A DNA stretch of 64,000 bases, taken from contig CM030360.1 of the NCBI GenBank assembly GCA_017893485.1, forward strand, positions 146,196,516 to 146,260,515, given 5' to 3'. Under the pieces are notes generated by a model, which did not search any database, was not told the origin of the DNA, and saw nothing but the letters and a program-made list of their open reading frames with translations. Position numbers and translations under genes: made by a program. The DNA comes from Hemerocallis citrina. Lineage: Eukaryota; Streptophyta; Magnoliopsida; Asparagales; Asphodelaceae. Shown here piece after piece: positions 47,888 through 59,710 of the stretch; within the stretch, counting starts at the first letter, position 1, and each line of letters opens with the position of its first letter.

Positions 47888-48870
47888 TAAAACTAGTAGG
47901 CTCAGAACACACTATTCATAACTAGGGCTGCATTGGGGTGTCGCGCCAACCAGGATATGATAGATATATAATCAAGAATAAATACAACAATCTTGAAGTA
48001 AATATTCAGATCATAAACTGTTTTGCATCACGGCCTACACCAACAAACAGTTTGAGAGAATCAAAGACCAAAAGGCTTAGATGAGTACCCAACACATACG
48101 CATCCAACGTCAGTTACTATAAAATCTAGTTTTCTGTTGTTTGGAGCTTACAAATTTTGATACTTCATGCTCTGTTTCTGCTGTTTTGAACTTATTATCA
48201 ACTGTCTTTCATAAACAAAGAAAAAACTAGTAGGCTCAGAACACACTATTCATAACTAGGGCTGCATTGGGGTGCCGTGCCAACTAGGATATGATAGATA
48301 TATAATCAAGAATAAATACAACAAATTGAAATAATTATTCAGATCATAAAGTGTTTAGCATCACTGCCTAATATATAGTTTTTTTGTAGTGTCATGATCT
48401 GTTTGTGTTTGTTCTGAGCTGGCAAAATTTGATACTTCATGTTCTGTTTGTGTTGTTCGGAGCTTATCAACTGTGTTATATATATAGAGTAAGTCTATTA
48501 AGAGCTGGGGAACTGAAATCCTTATCTAGAGCGGGGGTTTTTAGCCATTCGTTCGCGATTGATCGCGATGGAATGACTCATATTTGATACCGCTTATCTT
48601 CAGAATGTTTGAGGGTAAAAGGGGTAAAATCAAAAACCCCTATCTCTTATCTTCTCACAATCAATCGACCAAGCTCACATAATAGACTTACTCATGAATA
48701 TATATAGACTAAAGAAAACCAGTAGGCTCAGAAAACACTAATCATAAGTAGGGCTGCATTGGAGTGCCGCGCCAACTAGGATATGATAGATATATAATCA
48801 AGAATACTTAAAACAGGATTGAAATAATTATTCAGATCATAAAGTGTTTTGCATCACTGCCTAAACCATT
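47888..48870. repeat. Three dispersed direct copies of a 150-bp repeat in MULE-B
   Basis: Copies at about 47888-48043, 48226-48372 and 48715-48868 share agtaggctcagaa(c)acac, agggctgcattgg(g/a)gtg, actaggatatgatagatat and agatcataaa(c/g)tgttt(t). Between copies 1 and 2 and between copies 2 and 3 lie stray copies of the 46-bp unit. Between copies 2 and 3 there is also a nested MITE. Confidence 0.85.
48487..48693. mobile_element. Non-autonomous MITE of the MULE-B family, nested in MULE-B
   Basis: The ends are inverted: GAGTAAGTCTATTAAGAGCT and the reverse complement of agctcacataatagacttac. The interior keeps MULE-B TIR words (ccttatc, ttagccattc, taccgcttatcttcag, gagggtaaaagggg). Flanks are (TA)n-rich, so the duplication is unreadable. 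207 bp. Confidence 0.75.
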
Positions 48871-49224
48871 GTGAGTCATCGGTGCCCAAAAATTTGGTGA
48901 ATTGAGCTAGTCTCAAATCTCATAAATGTAAGGTAAGTGTTGAGGGCATTGGACATTCAAACACTATACTTTCATTTCTTCACCATCTACTCTCCCGCTC
49001 ATACCCCAAATGTGTATTCAACTTTGAATAATTATCATGACACACAACCAAATACCCTTGAAAACAATAATTTCAATGCCCAAAAATTTTGTAACCAACT
49101 TATATCAAAATCAATCTCATCATTGCCTACAAACAAAACCGAATGAAAATGCAAGAAATTAAACAGAAATCATAAAGGCATTTATGAGAGTCAAACACTT
49201 CCCTCCGGAATCTGAGAGAGGCGG

Positions 49225-49656
49225 AACTCAATGAGCCGAGAAATCGAAACCCTTATCGCCGATGGCGTCTGATCGATCGATTATACCCCTTTTACCCCTC
49301 GACAGATCTGAAGATAAGCGACTGGAGATCCGGTCGATGGTGGAGTTGGGTTTACACAGGTGATGAAGAAAGAGAGCGGGAGAGAAGAGCTCGACTTTGC
49401 TACCTTCGATTAGGGTTTCGAAGAGAGGTGGATTAAGGTTTCGAAGATGGGGATCTCTTCAGATAGGGTGAGAAGAGAAAAGATGATAGCGATTAGGGTT
49501 GTGAAGAGAGCGCCGCGATCTTCGAGATAAGCGGCATTAGATCTGAAGATAAGCGGCATTAGATCTCAGCCGTCCGATTGCGATCAAGATCGATCGGATG
49601 GCTGAGATCTCCAGCTCCCGATAAGGAGCCCAGCTTCCCAGCTCTTAATAGACTTT
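49225..49656 (-). repeat. Right TIR of MULE-B
   Basis: Inverted counterpart of 41279-41883; a short stretch (aagataagcggcattagatct) is duplicated at 49530-49566. Confidence 0.85.
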
Positions 49657-49695
49657 CTCTCTCTCTCTCTATATATATATATATACACACACACG
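49657..49695. repeat. (CT)n-(TA)n-(CA)n microsatellite
   Basis: Compound simple repeat between MULE-B and the RSH promoter; mirror of the (TA)n-(GA)n tract at 41218-41278. Confidence 0.85.
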
Positions 49696-49809
49696 TGTGT
49701 GTGTGATCTAACGGCTATAATTGTTTAAACAAAAGTAAAAATTAGTATTAGAATATGTAAAATTGTCTAAACGAAGGTAAAAAATAATATTAGAATACGT
49801 AAAGACCTG

Positions 49810-49995
49810 CCCTATAAATCTCAGGCATTTCATGACCGGCCACGCATTCTGCCTTTAAAAAAAAATCAAGTAAAACAAATAACTAACCAAACTTGGTAAA
49901 TCTCAGGGCATATCATGACCGGCCATGCATTCAGCCTTAAAAAAAAAAATTAAAAAAAATCAAATAAAACAAATAACTAACTAAACTTAGTAAAA
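49810..49995. repeat. Tandem duplication (about 90 bp) upstream of the RSH gene
   Basis: The block (a/g)aatctcagg(g)catttcatgaccggcc, gcattc(t/a)gcctt, A-run, caaataactaac(c/t)aaactt(g)gta occurs at about 49815-49902 and 49903-49993. It lies 310-490 bp before the RSH start codon and would be promoter or 5' UTR. Confidence 0.8.
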
Positions 49996-50156
49996 CCATA
50001 TTTCCTAAATCCTAATCCTTATCCTAAATTAATCCCACATAAGTTATAATCCAAAACAGAATCCGCTGGAATCTCCTTGATACAGGCCGGTCTTTCCGGC
50101 CCTTTCCCAAAATATCCACAAGGGCTTTCCCGTCATTTCCCACTCGCCCAAGTCCA

Positions 50157-50366
50157 ATGGCTACGAATCAACGACAACGAAATCTCAGATTCCTCCCCCA
50201 AATTTCACAGGAAATCAAACCCCATCACTCAACACAAATCCCCAAATTCCAAATCCCTAAAAAGTCCAATCTTCAGCTCCCCAGATCCCCCCCAAATTTT
50301 GCCCCATGTCCGTCCCCGCAATTGCCCTCTACGCCGTCCCTCCCTCAATCCCCGATCACGACCTAA
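50157..50366 (+). other. Possible upstream ORF overlapping the RSH start
   Basis: ATG 50157 opens a 69-codon frame in another phase that ends 60 bases after the RSH ATG (50306). If the transcript begins upstream of 50157, scanning ribosomes would meet this ATG first. The sequence is Pro/Gln/Ser-rich and unlike a protein domain. The context is ccaATGGCT, with A at -3. The RSH start itself has catgtccATGTCC-type context (C-rich, weaker). The transcript start is unknown. Confidence 0.3.
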
Positions 50367-53300
50367 ACCCTAACCCTAATCCATCGTCCTCCCAAAAACC
50401 CCCATTCGGCGGTCTCTCCTACTTGCTCTCCTCATCTCCGATCGAATCGACGTACTTGTCGCACGATCATCACCGAGCTGATGAACTGTCGAGTTCGTTG
50501 TCGTACTCGTCGTTCCCATCTTCGTTCAAGTCGCGAGATTCGAGCCCTATTTCGGTGTTCCACGGTCCTGGTTCGTCGAAGACGCCGCCGTCCGTGAGGA
50601 ATTGGGGCGGGAGGGACCGGGTATTGGGCGGGTTTGTGAGGAACGCGTTGGTGGGGTCGTGTTTAGATTATGGGAGTGGTGGGGTTGGAGTGGGGGATGT
50701 GGATGAGGAGTTGACGTTTGATTTGGAGGAGAGTACGGTCGGGCCCACGGAGGAGAGGTTGGTGTGGTTGGAGGGTACGGAATTTTTGGTGGGAGCGCAG
50801 TCGAGGTATAAGGTGTTTTATGAGGAGATGGTGGTGAAGGCGTTTTATGAGGCAGAGAAGGCACATCGGGGTCAGGTGAATTACTTTTGATAACTTTGAT
50901 TTTGTTGTTATTGTTGTTGTCGTCGTCGTCTGTGTGGTAAGGTGGAGTTTGTTTATGTGATTGGTGAATTGGGGTTTTTGGATTGGCTTGATTGCAAGGT
51001 GAGAGTAGTAAGTAGGTGTAGTATTAGCTAAAATGGGTTCCTTGGAATCGTTTTAGAAAATGCTTTAGTGTACTATTTCAGACTAAAGAATGTGGAGTTC
51101 ATGTAAACAATTTAACATTAATTGTTTGTGGGGCACCACTCTTTCTTTCTTACTAGTGTGAAACTATTACACTAAAAGTCATACAAATTAGCACTGTTGG
51201 ATTCATCATACTTTCAGGGAAAGAATTTGTCAATTTTATGCAGCATGGGGTATACACTGTTTGGGTGAAGTGTGTGGGATGCACTTTGAAATTCACATCA
51301 ATAGTGTAATCAAGTAGGGGGGGGCGGGGGGCAACCAAGCCAGTTCGGTCCGAAGCCCGACCGTAAACCCAACCGGACCGCTTCTATAGTGGTTCGGTCC
51401 CGAGCCGGTCTGCATAAATTAGGCTGGCTTAAATTAGGCAGGCTGGTCCTGTTTAGGATAAATGAGACAGCGGCTTGGTTTGAACTAACAGCTAAGGACT
51501 CGGACCCGCCGGGCCGATCAGTTCCGGTTCAGCCCGGCTGGTCCAATGGTTGGCCCGGGCGGGCTGTCCATTGGATTTTATTTTTTTGTTAAATACTAGA
51601 TTACTAAAATATCCTTCCCAATAACTATAAATGGCTAGTTTTGGGGGGTAAATTAGGAAACACAAACAATATTACATAAAAAAATATTACATATATTTTT
51701 ATTTTATATGACTTTTGTACATCATTCTAGACTACAATATTACATGTTTTTTATTTATTTTATATGTTAAGAGAGGAAAATTAATAATAAAAAAGAATTT
51801 GAAAATTCAAAAATTGACCCGACCCGGCTTGCCTCATCCCGGAACCGGGGGGACCCGGCTAGTGGGCCGGCCCTAGATTGCCTCCTTCCCCATTGGAACC
51901 GGACCGGCCTAGAACAGTTCTGCTTTAGCTCAGAACCAGGGCCGGCGGGCCGTGAACCGGACCGGCGGGCCCGGTTGCCATCCCTAGGAAAACCTGCAGA
52001 TAGACTAGTGGTTCAACCATGAGGATGGATTTGTGCTGCTTTGATATGTGTCCTTTTAAGATCTCCTTGAATTTTGAATATAGTGCAAGGGACATTGGGA
52101 TTATTTCCAACTGCAGCCCAATTTTGTCACGTCACTGGTTTATATGATTTTCTTTTTCTTTTAATTTGATATCTATTGTACCTTTGATGTTCAAATATTT
52201 GACTGAAATCTATTATTTTAGTGTTTGGCTTCATTTTAGCTTCTACTGACATTAATGTTTTCTAAACACCAAACTGGCTCTTTATGACGTGAGTCTGAGA
52301 GCTGAGTCATCTGACAAGCCTGACATGGTTCTTCTATAAACTATATGAATCTTAAATGTATATTTGATCGAAGGTCGATTTAGGGTTAATAATGATAAAG
52401 AGAGTTTCCTGTGTTGTGAATTTGAGATGTGTTTTTTACTTGTATATTACAGATGAGGGCGAGTGGAGATCCATACTTACTGCATTGCGTGGAGACAGCT
52501 GAATTGTTAGCGAGGATTGGTGCTAATACTACAGTTGTTGCTGCCGGACTTTTACATGATACACTTGATGATTCTTTTATGAACTATGATTATATATCTC
52601 GGATGTTTGGAGCAGATGTAGCTGACCTCGTCAAGGGGGTAAGATAGTGATGTCTTATTCTTTGTGATCATTATTCAGATTTACTAAATGTCAAAACATA
52701 CTTAGTGGCATATTAGTTTACTATATATTGAGACCCAAAGTTCCTTTTATAATTGGATAATAGCATAATATTTGGTTTATTGTTAGTTTTGATAGGGCTT
52801 ATGTGAGTTAATTTAAGACAGTGTAGTCGAAGGCATAAGGCGCAATGCTTTACTACCTTGTACACAGCCTGAGGCACAAGGCGCAATTTGAGGCGTAAGT
52901 CGCACTTAACCGAGGCGCACTATTACTTTTTGGGGTTTTTAAAATTTATAAATAAGATTATATAAACAAGATCACATCATAGCAACAAAATTTATCATAC
53001 AATAACCAAGATAACTGTGTAAGTTATCATTTTTATAAAACTACAATGTGTTCCTCTGTAATGTATAACTACAATGTGTTTTTTGCCCCAAAGAAGAAGT
53101 GATACAATTTGTTCGTCTGTAAAACTACAATAATATCATGTTAATCTTCAATTCATAGTTTTATACACTGATGAGCATACAGTATTACAGTAATACGGTA
53201 ATGAAGATATTTACCATACAACATACAATATTACAGTATTACAGTTTTGAGCATACAGTAAAACTACAATAGTATCAAATTAAATATTACAGTAATGGGC

Positions 53301-56300
53301 CTGCAGTATTACAATATTACAGTCTTAGTAAATGGTAAGGTATTTTGAAATCTTACAGCAATAACATAAAGTTACAGTATTACAGTTTTGAGCATACAGT
53401 AAAACTACAATAGTATCAAATTAAATATTACAGTAATGAGCCTGCAGTATTACAATATTACAGTTTTAGTAAATGGTAAGGTATTTTGAAATCTTACAGC
53501 AATAACATAAAGTTAGCAGACCATAAAATTTGGTCATGCTCTACAGTAAGATGAGATGCAATTGTTTGAATAAGGCATAGTTTCATGATTATAGTAAATT
53601 ATGGAATGAACTAGCTTTACAATTTTGTTTCAAAGCAACTTGCAAAAATATCATAAGTAAAGATTGACGAACACCCAAGAAAGAAACCATAAAAATATAA
53701 AATCAGAAAGGAAAGAAACCAGATTAGTAGTGGAGAGTCTGGAGACTGAGGAGTAGGAGTGTCGCTAGCGCAACTCATCTGCTTCCAATGTAGCCGCCGA
53801 TCTGCTGTATGTTGTTGTGTTGCCGCCGAGCTACTTCATTGTCGTCGCCGATGCTGTTGAGAGGGGGGATGAAGAGGAGTGCAGATTAAGAAGTTAGGGA
53901 GGTGGAGATTGAGGTTAGAGTTTGGAATTGGGGATGAGAAGGTGAGAGAGAATTGAAGGAGTTACGGGATTTGAGAAGGGTTGAAAATGGGTCGGATTGT
54001 AAAGACGGGTCGGGTCTGTTATGTTTAGGCGTGCCTTTTACTTGAGGCGCAAGCCTCGAGCCTTTGCTAAGGCGCGTCCAGGCTTGCCTTTGCTAAGGCG
54101 CGTCCAGGCCTTAACTGAGACCTGAGGTCCAAACTGCTGTTAAGCCTGACCCTTGAGCCTGAGGCGAGCCTTCAACTACACTGATTTAAGATGCACTTTC
54201 TTTTTTCATATATTAAGGGCTCTCTTTGGTGTGGGATAACAAGATACTTTGCTACCAGGCTAGATGATTCCATTTGTTAACTATACAGAATTCCTACTTA
54301 ATGCTTACATTCTACAATCTTGAACTCTAAATGTGTTCGTATCTGTATGAGGTATAATTTACTTGCTTAATGCATGGGTTGACTGCAATCCTTGAGAGTT
54401 TGGAGAATATTGATATTTATATGGAGTGTAATTTTTGCATGAATATTGCGAGATTTGCGGCAGTTGTCGCTTGCCCATTGTAGAAGTTATCTTATTAAAA
54501 TCTTGACTATGGTTTATTCATGTGCTGAGGAAATCATTGTTTTCTTTATTTTATTTAAAATGAATTATGGTTATGCATAGAGCTCCTAAGGAGATATTTA
54601 GGCTTAGCAATCATTTTTATATGAGGCAGAAATCAATTAAAAAATATTATCCTTTTAATGCTTGGCCGTGCTAAATCATGTAGCATTTAAATAGCATAAT
54701 GTGTAGAGTAACATTGAGCAGGAAAACTACTGATTAAGTACTGATCAGTAGGTCTTGCCAGACTGTGTACCATCTGAGATAGCATCTTATTGCTGTCAAT
54801 TTTTTGTGCAGGTCTCGAAGTTAAGTCATTTGAGCAAGCTTGCTCGTGAAAATAACACTGCGAGCAAAACAGAGGAGGCTGATCGCTTACACACAATGTT
54901 TCTCGCAATGGCAGATGCCAGAGCAGTCCTTATTAAACTTGCTGATAGACTTCATAACATGTTGACATTGGAAGCTTTGCCCATTATCAAGCAACAGAGA
55001 TTTGCAAAGGAAACTCTGGAGATATTTGCTCCTTTAGCAAATAGATTGGGAATCTTTAGTTGGAAGGAGCAGCTAGAAAATCTATGCTTCAAGTACCTAT
55101 ACCCAGAGCAGCATACAGAGCTATCCTCTAAGCTTATCAAGTCTTTTGATGAAGCAATGATTGAATCTTCTATAGAGAAATTGGAACAGGCACTAAAGGA
55201 TGAAGGTGTTTCTTATCACGTTGTGTCAGGACGACCTAAAAGCTTGTACAGTATCTACTGCAAGATGTTAAAGTAAGTTTTATCTACTTGTCACTTGTGT
55301 GTTTGGCAGCATTGTTTGAGTTGTGTCAAATTAAGATTTTCGTCATGATTTATTTTTTTTTCAGAAAAAATCTTACCATGGATGAGATCCATGACATTCA
55401 TGGACTGCGGTTAATAGTTGATAAGAAGGAAGACTGCTACAAAGCACTGGATGTGGTTCATCATTTATGGCCGAAACTTCTTGGTAGGATCAAGGACTAC
55501 ATAATCAATCCCAAATTTAACGGGTAAGTCTGACAAACTTTGACCAATATTGCATTTCTATAGGGGTGTGCATGGGCCGGGTTGGGCAAGGGTCTAAAGA
55601 GTTCTAAAGCATCCCATTGGTTTAGACAGTTTTGGTTAGGGATGTGTTTTCGTCAAACTGGGGGGTTCCAGCGAGTTGAAAGGGTTTATACTAAATTTCT
55701 CTCTTTAGTTATTATAAAAGAATCTATGTTTGAGTGATTGTTTTCAAGAAAGCCACATTTTCTATCTCTGTCTACATACTTGGAACACATTGGTATGTGG
55801 AGGATCTTTTTCTTCAATAAAATGTATAAATACTTTTGTTTTAAACTCAGGTTTCCTTGTGGAATATCTTTTTCTTCAGTAAGACCCTGGTGACACTCGT
55901 GGTCCTTGTTATTGTCCTGAATGGTCATGGTTTTTGGCAGGTACCAGTCTCTTCACACTGTTGTGGTGGGTGAAGACATGCTTCCTCTAGAAGTTCAGAT
56001 CCGAACTAAAGAGATGCATCTTCAGGCTGAGTTTGGATTCGCTGCCCATTGGAGATACAAGGAAGGAGACTGTAAACACTCCTCATTTGTGCTACGAATG
56101 GTTGAGTGGGCTAGATGGGTTGTTACTTGGCAGTGTGAGACTATGAACTGCGATCGGCCAATGTCAGTGTGTGGTACTGATTTGATTAGACCACCATGCC
56201 CATTTCCTTCTCACGCTGATGATTGCCCTTATTCTTATACTCGGCAGTGTGAGCATGATGGACCCATATTCATCATCATGCTGGAAAATGAGAAAGTGAG

Positions 56301-57254
56301 TTCTTTTCCCCGTTTATTCGAGTACAAAAAACTTGTGGTTTAAATGTTGTAGATCCGTAATATCCTTTGCATGGTTCAAGTCTAGCAGCATTTACTACTA
56401 ATTGAAACAGTGTATAGATCTGACTGATATAAACTTGAATATGAAATTGATGCTGTGATGTTTATCAAGTTCTTCATGTATGCTTAAAAATATAATACAG
56501 GGGCTGATTTTTTAATGTGGAGAGTTGTGTACCATGTATAACTGTTGTTGTAGTTTGCTGCATAATTTTTAATCATGAAAATAGTACTTTGATTTCTGTG
56601 GTCTACAGTTGGCATCCGTCCGGTATAGTTCATATCAACTGCTGTTACCCATGACAAGTGGTGTTGATTGGAACCTAGGAATCTAAGATTTAGGATGGAC
56701 ATGAGAAAGTGGAAAAGTGATGGTGATCAGTCAGAGCTCCAAATTGACAAACCAAGACAACAGTTGTTTAGATAATGGAGTTATGCTTGCTATGCCTATA
56801 ATTCATGAACACACGGAGATCAAATTTATTGACTCATGATGACTCCATTCCTCATCGTAAAACTTTCCAGTTTTTACAACAGATCTATGTGCACATGGAT
56901 TGCATTTCTACATTAACATTGTTTTCTGGTTTGATGATGTGAGATGTATTTCTTCAGATGTCGGTTCAGGAGCTCCCTCCGAACTCAACAATGATGGATC
57001 TCTTGGAGAGAGCTGGGAGATGGAGCACAAGATGGAACTCGTATAAATTCCCAATAAGGCATGATCTGAGACCGAGGCTGAACCGTGAATGTGTGAGCGA
57101 CCCGAACCGAATTTTAATGATGGGGGACGTTGTGGAGCTGGCACCGGCCATTCCTGACAAATCCTTAACAGAATACCGGGAAGAGATCCAACGAATGTAT
57201 GAACATGGCCTCACTGCTGCCACCACTTCTAGTCGTGCGGGGAGGCGGTGCTAA
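50306..57254 (+). CDS. RSH2/RSH3: RelA/SpoT homologue, RSH2/RSH3 type, chloroplastic (p)ppGpp synthetase/hydrolase
   Basis: Six exons: 50306-50875, 52453-52638, 54812-55272, 55365-55523, 55941-56295 and 56958-57254. All introns are GT-AG and phases agree, giving 675 residues (Arabidopsis RSH2/RSH3 about 710). [13 protein letters not shown] is the usual family start and is followed by a Ser/Pro-rich transit-peptide-like region. The hydrolase HD domain spans about 165-340, with H201, H225-D226 (LLHDTLDD) and D297 (KLADRLHNM). The synthetase domain spans about 385-500: [10 protein letters not shown] 392-401, D416 in HDIHGLR, NPKFNGYQSLHT 454-465 and E476 in EVQIRT. A degenerate TGS-like C-terminus (578-675) includes GDVVELAP and [13 protein letters not shown]. 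Catalytic residues of both activities are present, so both making and hydrolysing (p)ppGpp in chloroplasts are predicted. There is no ACT domain, which argues against RSH1, and no EF hands, against CRSH. No stop or frameshift was seen. Confidence 0.93.
51315..51986. mobile_element. hAT-like non-autonomous element in RSH intron 1
   Basis: The right end reads, in reverse, TAGGGATGGCAACCGGGCCC; the left end is tagggggggg-cggggggcaacc. Near the ends are GC-rich ccggcgggccc / gaaccggaccgg words in inverted arrangement. This TIR type is common in plant hAT MITEs. No 8-bp duplication could be read (taatcaag against ggaaaacc), so boundaries are approximate. Confidence 0.55.
52819..54183. mobile_element. 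hAT-type non-autonomous element in RSH intron 2
   Basis: Termini are CAGTGTAGTCGAAGGC and its inverted mate (gccttcaactacactg), flanked by a perfect 8-bp duplication ATTTAAGA (52811-52818, 54184-54191). Subterminal words ggcgcaa / gaggcgcaagcc and repeats of ctttgctaaggcgcgtccag follow. It is 1365 bp and has no transposase. 53233-53510 contains a 145-bp tandem duplication built from tattacag words. Confidence 0.88.
53233..53513. repeat. Tandem duplication of about 145 bp inside the intron-2 hAT element
   Basis: The segment from tattacagttttgagcatac through gcctgcagtattacaat to acagcaataacataaagtta occurs twice, offset by about 145 bp, and differs at only a few positions. Shorter attacag repeats precede it from 53180. 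Confidence 0.85.
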
Positions 57255-58490
57255 ACTTTTCCTGTTCAAAATCCTCATAGCCATCTCACAACCTGTTGTA
57301 GTAGTTTAGCCATTGTTTCATTGTATATATTGATAAGAAAAAAGAAAATGTACAGGAATTCTTACAAGTTTGAATGTGGAAGTAGTTATCCACTTGAATC
57401 AGTGTCCGATTTCAATCAAGGAGGAAAACCATGCCTCCGGTTGCTTTGGCTTCTTGTTTTAGTTATTAGTCAGCCTTGGTTTGAAGAATCACAATCAGAA
57501 ATTGGTATTATTGATTCTATGAACATATGTAATCTTGTGAAGTTCTAGTTGTTGCATTGTTGTATACTATAATACTAATGTCCCAAGCATGTGGACTTCA
57601 GATACTTTTCCTTGTATTTTCACTATGTCTAATGTCTGTAATAATATTTATCCAGTACAGTGTTCATGTGTTCATAAATTGGGAATGTTGCGGAAGTTTC
57701 AGATTACAGTAGTTATTTGTGGACTGTTCAAAGGGTCTGAATTTTGTACCCTGTACTGTTTCATTCCATGTTTAACATCTGATGTGAGATCTGTTTATAT
57801 CCAAGTAAGAGGAGAAAGCTTTCCGGCTTATTATTAGTGTTTTCATTTCTCTGATAAATTTAGTACTAAATACACCATTTTAGTTGCAGTTGTAGTTGTA
57901 GCTAGAGTTGGGATCCAGAGACTGTTACATATGTGGGCAATTTTCTACTTGACATATGTTTACCAGGTCCTTTTTTCAGCATGTGCTTCTGGCCATCATG
58001 TTTTCTTATTACTTCATATAGAGCATATGGAGCAGTTGTATACATACGAGGAGACTTTATACAGACGATCAGTAGCATTCGTCATATTCCTTATGTCATG
58101 ATACACATCTATGCAAAAAAATAAACTTGTTTGGATGCTCCCTATCCAAAATTCAATTTTCTGGGATCCTGAACATGATCTGAGAATATTAGTGAATAGC
58201 GTATTTAGGGACAAAGTTAAGGTAGGTTGACTTCCACAAATATCATAAATGTAATGGAGTTAAGTGAATCTTTGGTAAGGGTGTGATACATTAATTCTAC
58301 ATTCATTAAAAAAATATACTTAAATTACAGTAACTTTTAACACACCTTCCACAGAAAATGTTAAATTTTTGGAAACCCCCTACATTTTCATGTGTTGACA
58401 AGGAACCATTATAGTTTCTAAAAGTGACAGTCTCATCCCTCCAAAGGCTTGTTTTCTAGTGCATACACAAATTTTTATTTTTATGTGATG
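57255..58490. other. RSH 3' flank, no further gene seen
   Basis: 3' UTR and AT-rich intergenic DNA. Short open frames are not supported by any domain. No clear poly(A) signal was picked out. Confidence 0.5.
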
Positions 58491-58499
58491 AGGAAGTGA

Positions 58500-59060
58500 T
58501 TTTTTTTTTTTTTTCTGGGGAAGTGCCTATAGGCACCTAAAATTTGTGCTAATATCCTAAACACGCCTGAAGTGATGGTAATACCCTAAACACACATGAA
58601 CTTTTCAAAATTGGACCTATAGGCACTTGGCGTCCAATTCTGTTAGGTTTTTTAACAATTAGGGGGTGAAATTACTTTTTTACCCCCATGTCTTAAAAAT
58701 TCATAAAAATTCCTTTAAAATTCCTTAAAATTTTCTCAAAATTCCTTAAAATTCCTAAAATTTTTCTTTAAAATTCCCTTAAAATTTCCTTAAAATTTTC
58801 TTTTAAAGTCCATAACATTTCTTAAAAATTCATTTTAAATTTCTTATGATTTCCTTTAAAATTAATTTTAAAATTCCTTTAAATTTTCCTCTTAAATTTC
58901 TTAAATTTCCTTTAAATTTTTTATAAAATTCCTTTAAATTTTCTTTAAATTTTCTTTTAAAAGGTTCTTTAAAATTCTACAATTGAGAGTGCCAACTGAA
59001 TCAAAAATCCTTCAAATTTTCTTTAAAATTTTGTTCTCTAAATTCTTAACAGAGGCCATA
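58500..59060. repeat. Low-complexity block: palindrome GTGCCTATAGGCAC and ttaaaattcc repeats
   Basis: A T-run at 58500-58514 is followed by the 14-bp palindrome GTGCCTATAGGCAC. A second, inverted copy of its core (cctataggcactt) lies about 90 bp later near 58615. From 58680 to 59060 a degenerate 10-12 bp word (cttaaaattcctt) repeats dozens of times. No gene was seen. Likely remains of a small element with A/T-rich expansion. Confidence 0.6.
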
Positions 59061-59381
59061 GTTTATTCCGAATAAAATATCTTTAATCATCGTATATTAG
59101 TATATCATAACATTATAAACTAATAAATTATTCAGAACCAACATAGAGCAAAGAGTTTATTGCGATACATTTTCATCTTTAGATCATAAGTATCCAACAG
59201 ATAGCGAAGAAAGAACTGGAAAATATAGATACAATTCCAAATGCATACTTATTTTGTATACTTCAAATGCACAATCAATATTACATAATAACAACCAAGC
59301 TCAAATGCAAAATCAATATTACATAACAAGAAGCAAGCTCAACTGTTGTTGCTTCAACAAACGCAACTACTGCTGCTTCAG

Positions 59382-59455
59382 CAAGCAATCTGCTGCTGCT
59401 GCTACTGCTGCTGCTGCTGCTTCTTCTTCTTCTTCTTCTTCTTCTTCTTCTTCTA
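59382..59455. repeat. (CTG)n-(CTT)n trinucleotide microsatellite
   Basis: Interrupted CTG repeats followed by about 11 CTT units. This run is the only reason for the Ala/Ser-rich and Arg-rich open frames here. Confidence 0.95.
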
Positions 59456-59710
59456 TTGCTGCCAACCACAAAAATTGTCAGCCAAACCCTTATGGAATTC
59501 TCAGATTATCGCAATAGAAGAAGAATGAGTTATTATTTAAAGCAATAAAATCCTAAAGTTGCCACCTATAAATAGTACACTTGAATATGTATGTTACTGT
59601 ATGTATAACTAGCCTGCAAAGAAATAAGATGCACTGAAACATGTAGCAATAAGTTCTATAACCAGTGCATTTCAGGTATCAAACAGATTATGTGGAGTAA
59701 ACCTGTATTA

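Larger units (their letters stand above)
41279..49656 (+). mobile_element. MULE-B: long-TIR Mutator-like element with FAR1-type transposase
   Basis: Left TIR 41279-41883 and right TIR 49225-49656 are inverted copies more than 90% alike by eye. The outermost sequence is gtct(a/c)(t/c)taagagctggg. The right TIR lacks about 100 bp present at 41392-41505, and the left has an extra stretch at 41789-41860. Outside both ends lie (GA)n/(TC)n and (TA)n tracts arranged symmetrically. The element is about 8.4 kb. It carries one transposase gene and a long 3' noncoding part with tandem repeats and a nested relative. The target duplication is hidden by the simple repeats. Confidence 0.85.

Noticed and set aside
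50077..50373. A 98-codon frame upstream of RSH
   Set aside because: Pro/Ser-rich, overlaps the true start in another frame, and does not match the family N-terminus.
55561..55650. Possible truncated hAT MITE in RSH intron 4 (taggggtgtgcatgggcc)
   Set aside because: Only one end is recognisable; no inverted mate or duplication found.
50306..57254. RSH1 or CRSH identity for the host gene
   Set aside because: RSH1 has a C-terminal ACT region and is longer; CRSH has EF hands. The N-terminus and the TGS-like tail fit RSH2/RSH3.
59254..59528. Ala/Ser-rich open frame
   Set aside because: Produced by the (CTG)n-(CTT)n microsatellite.
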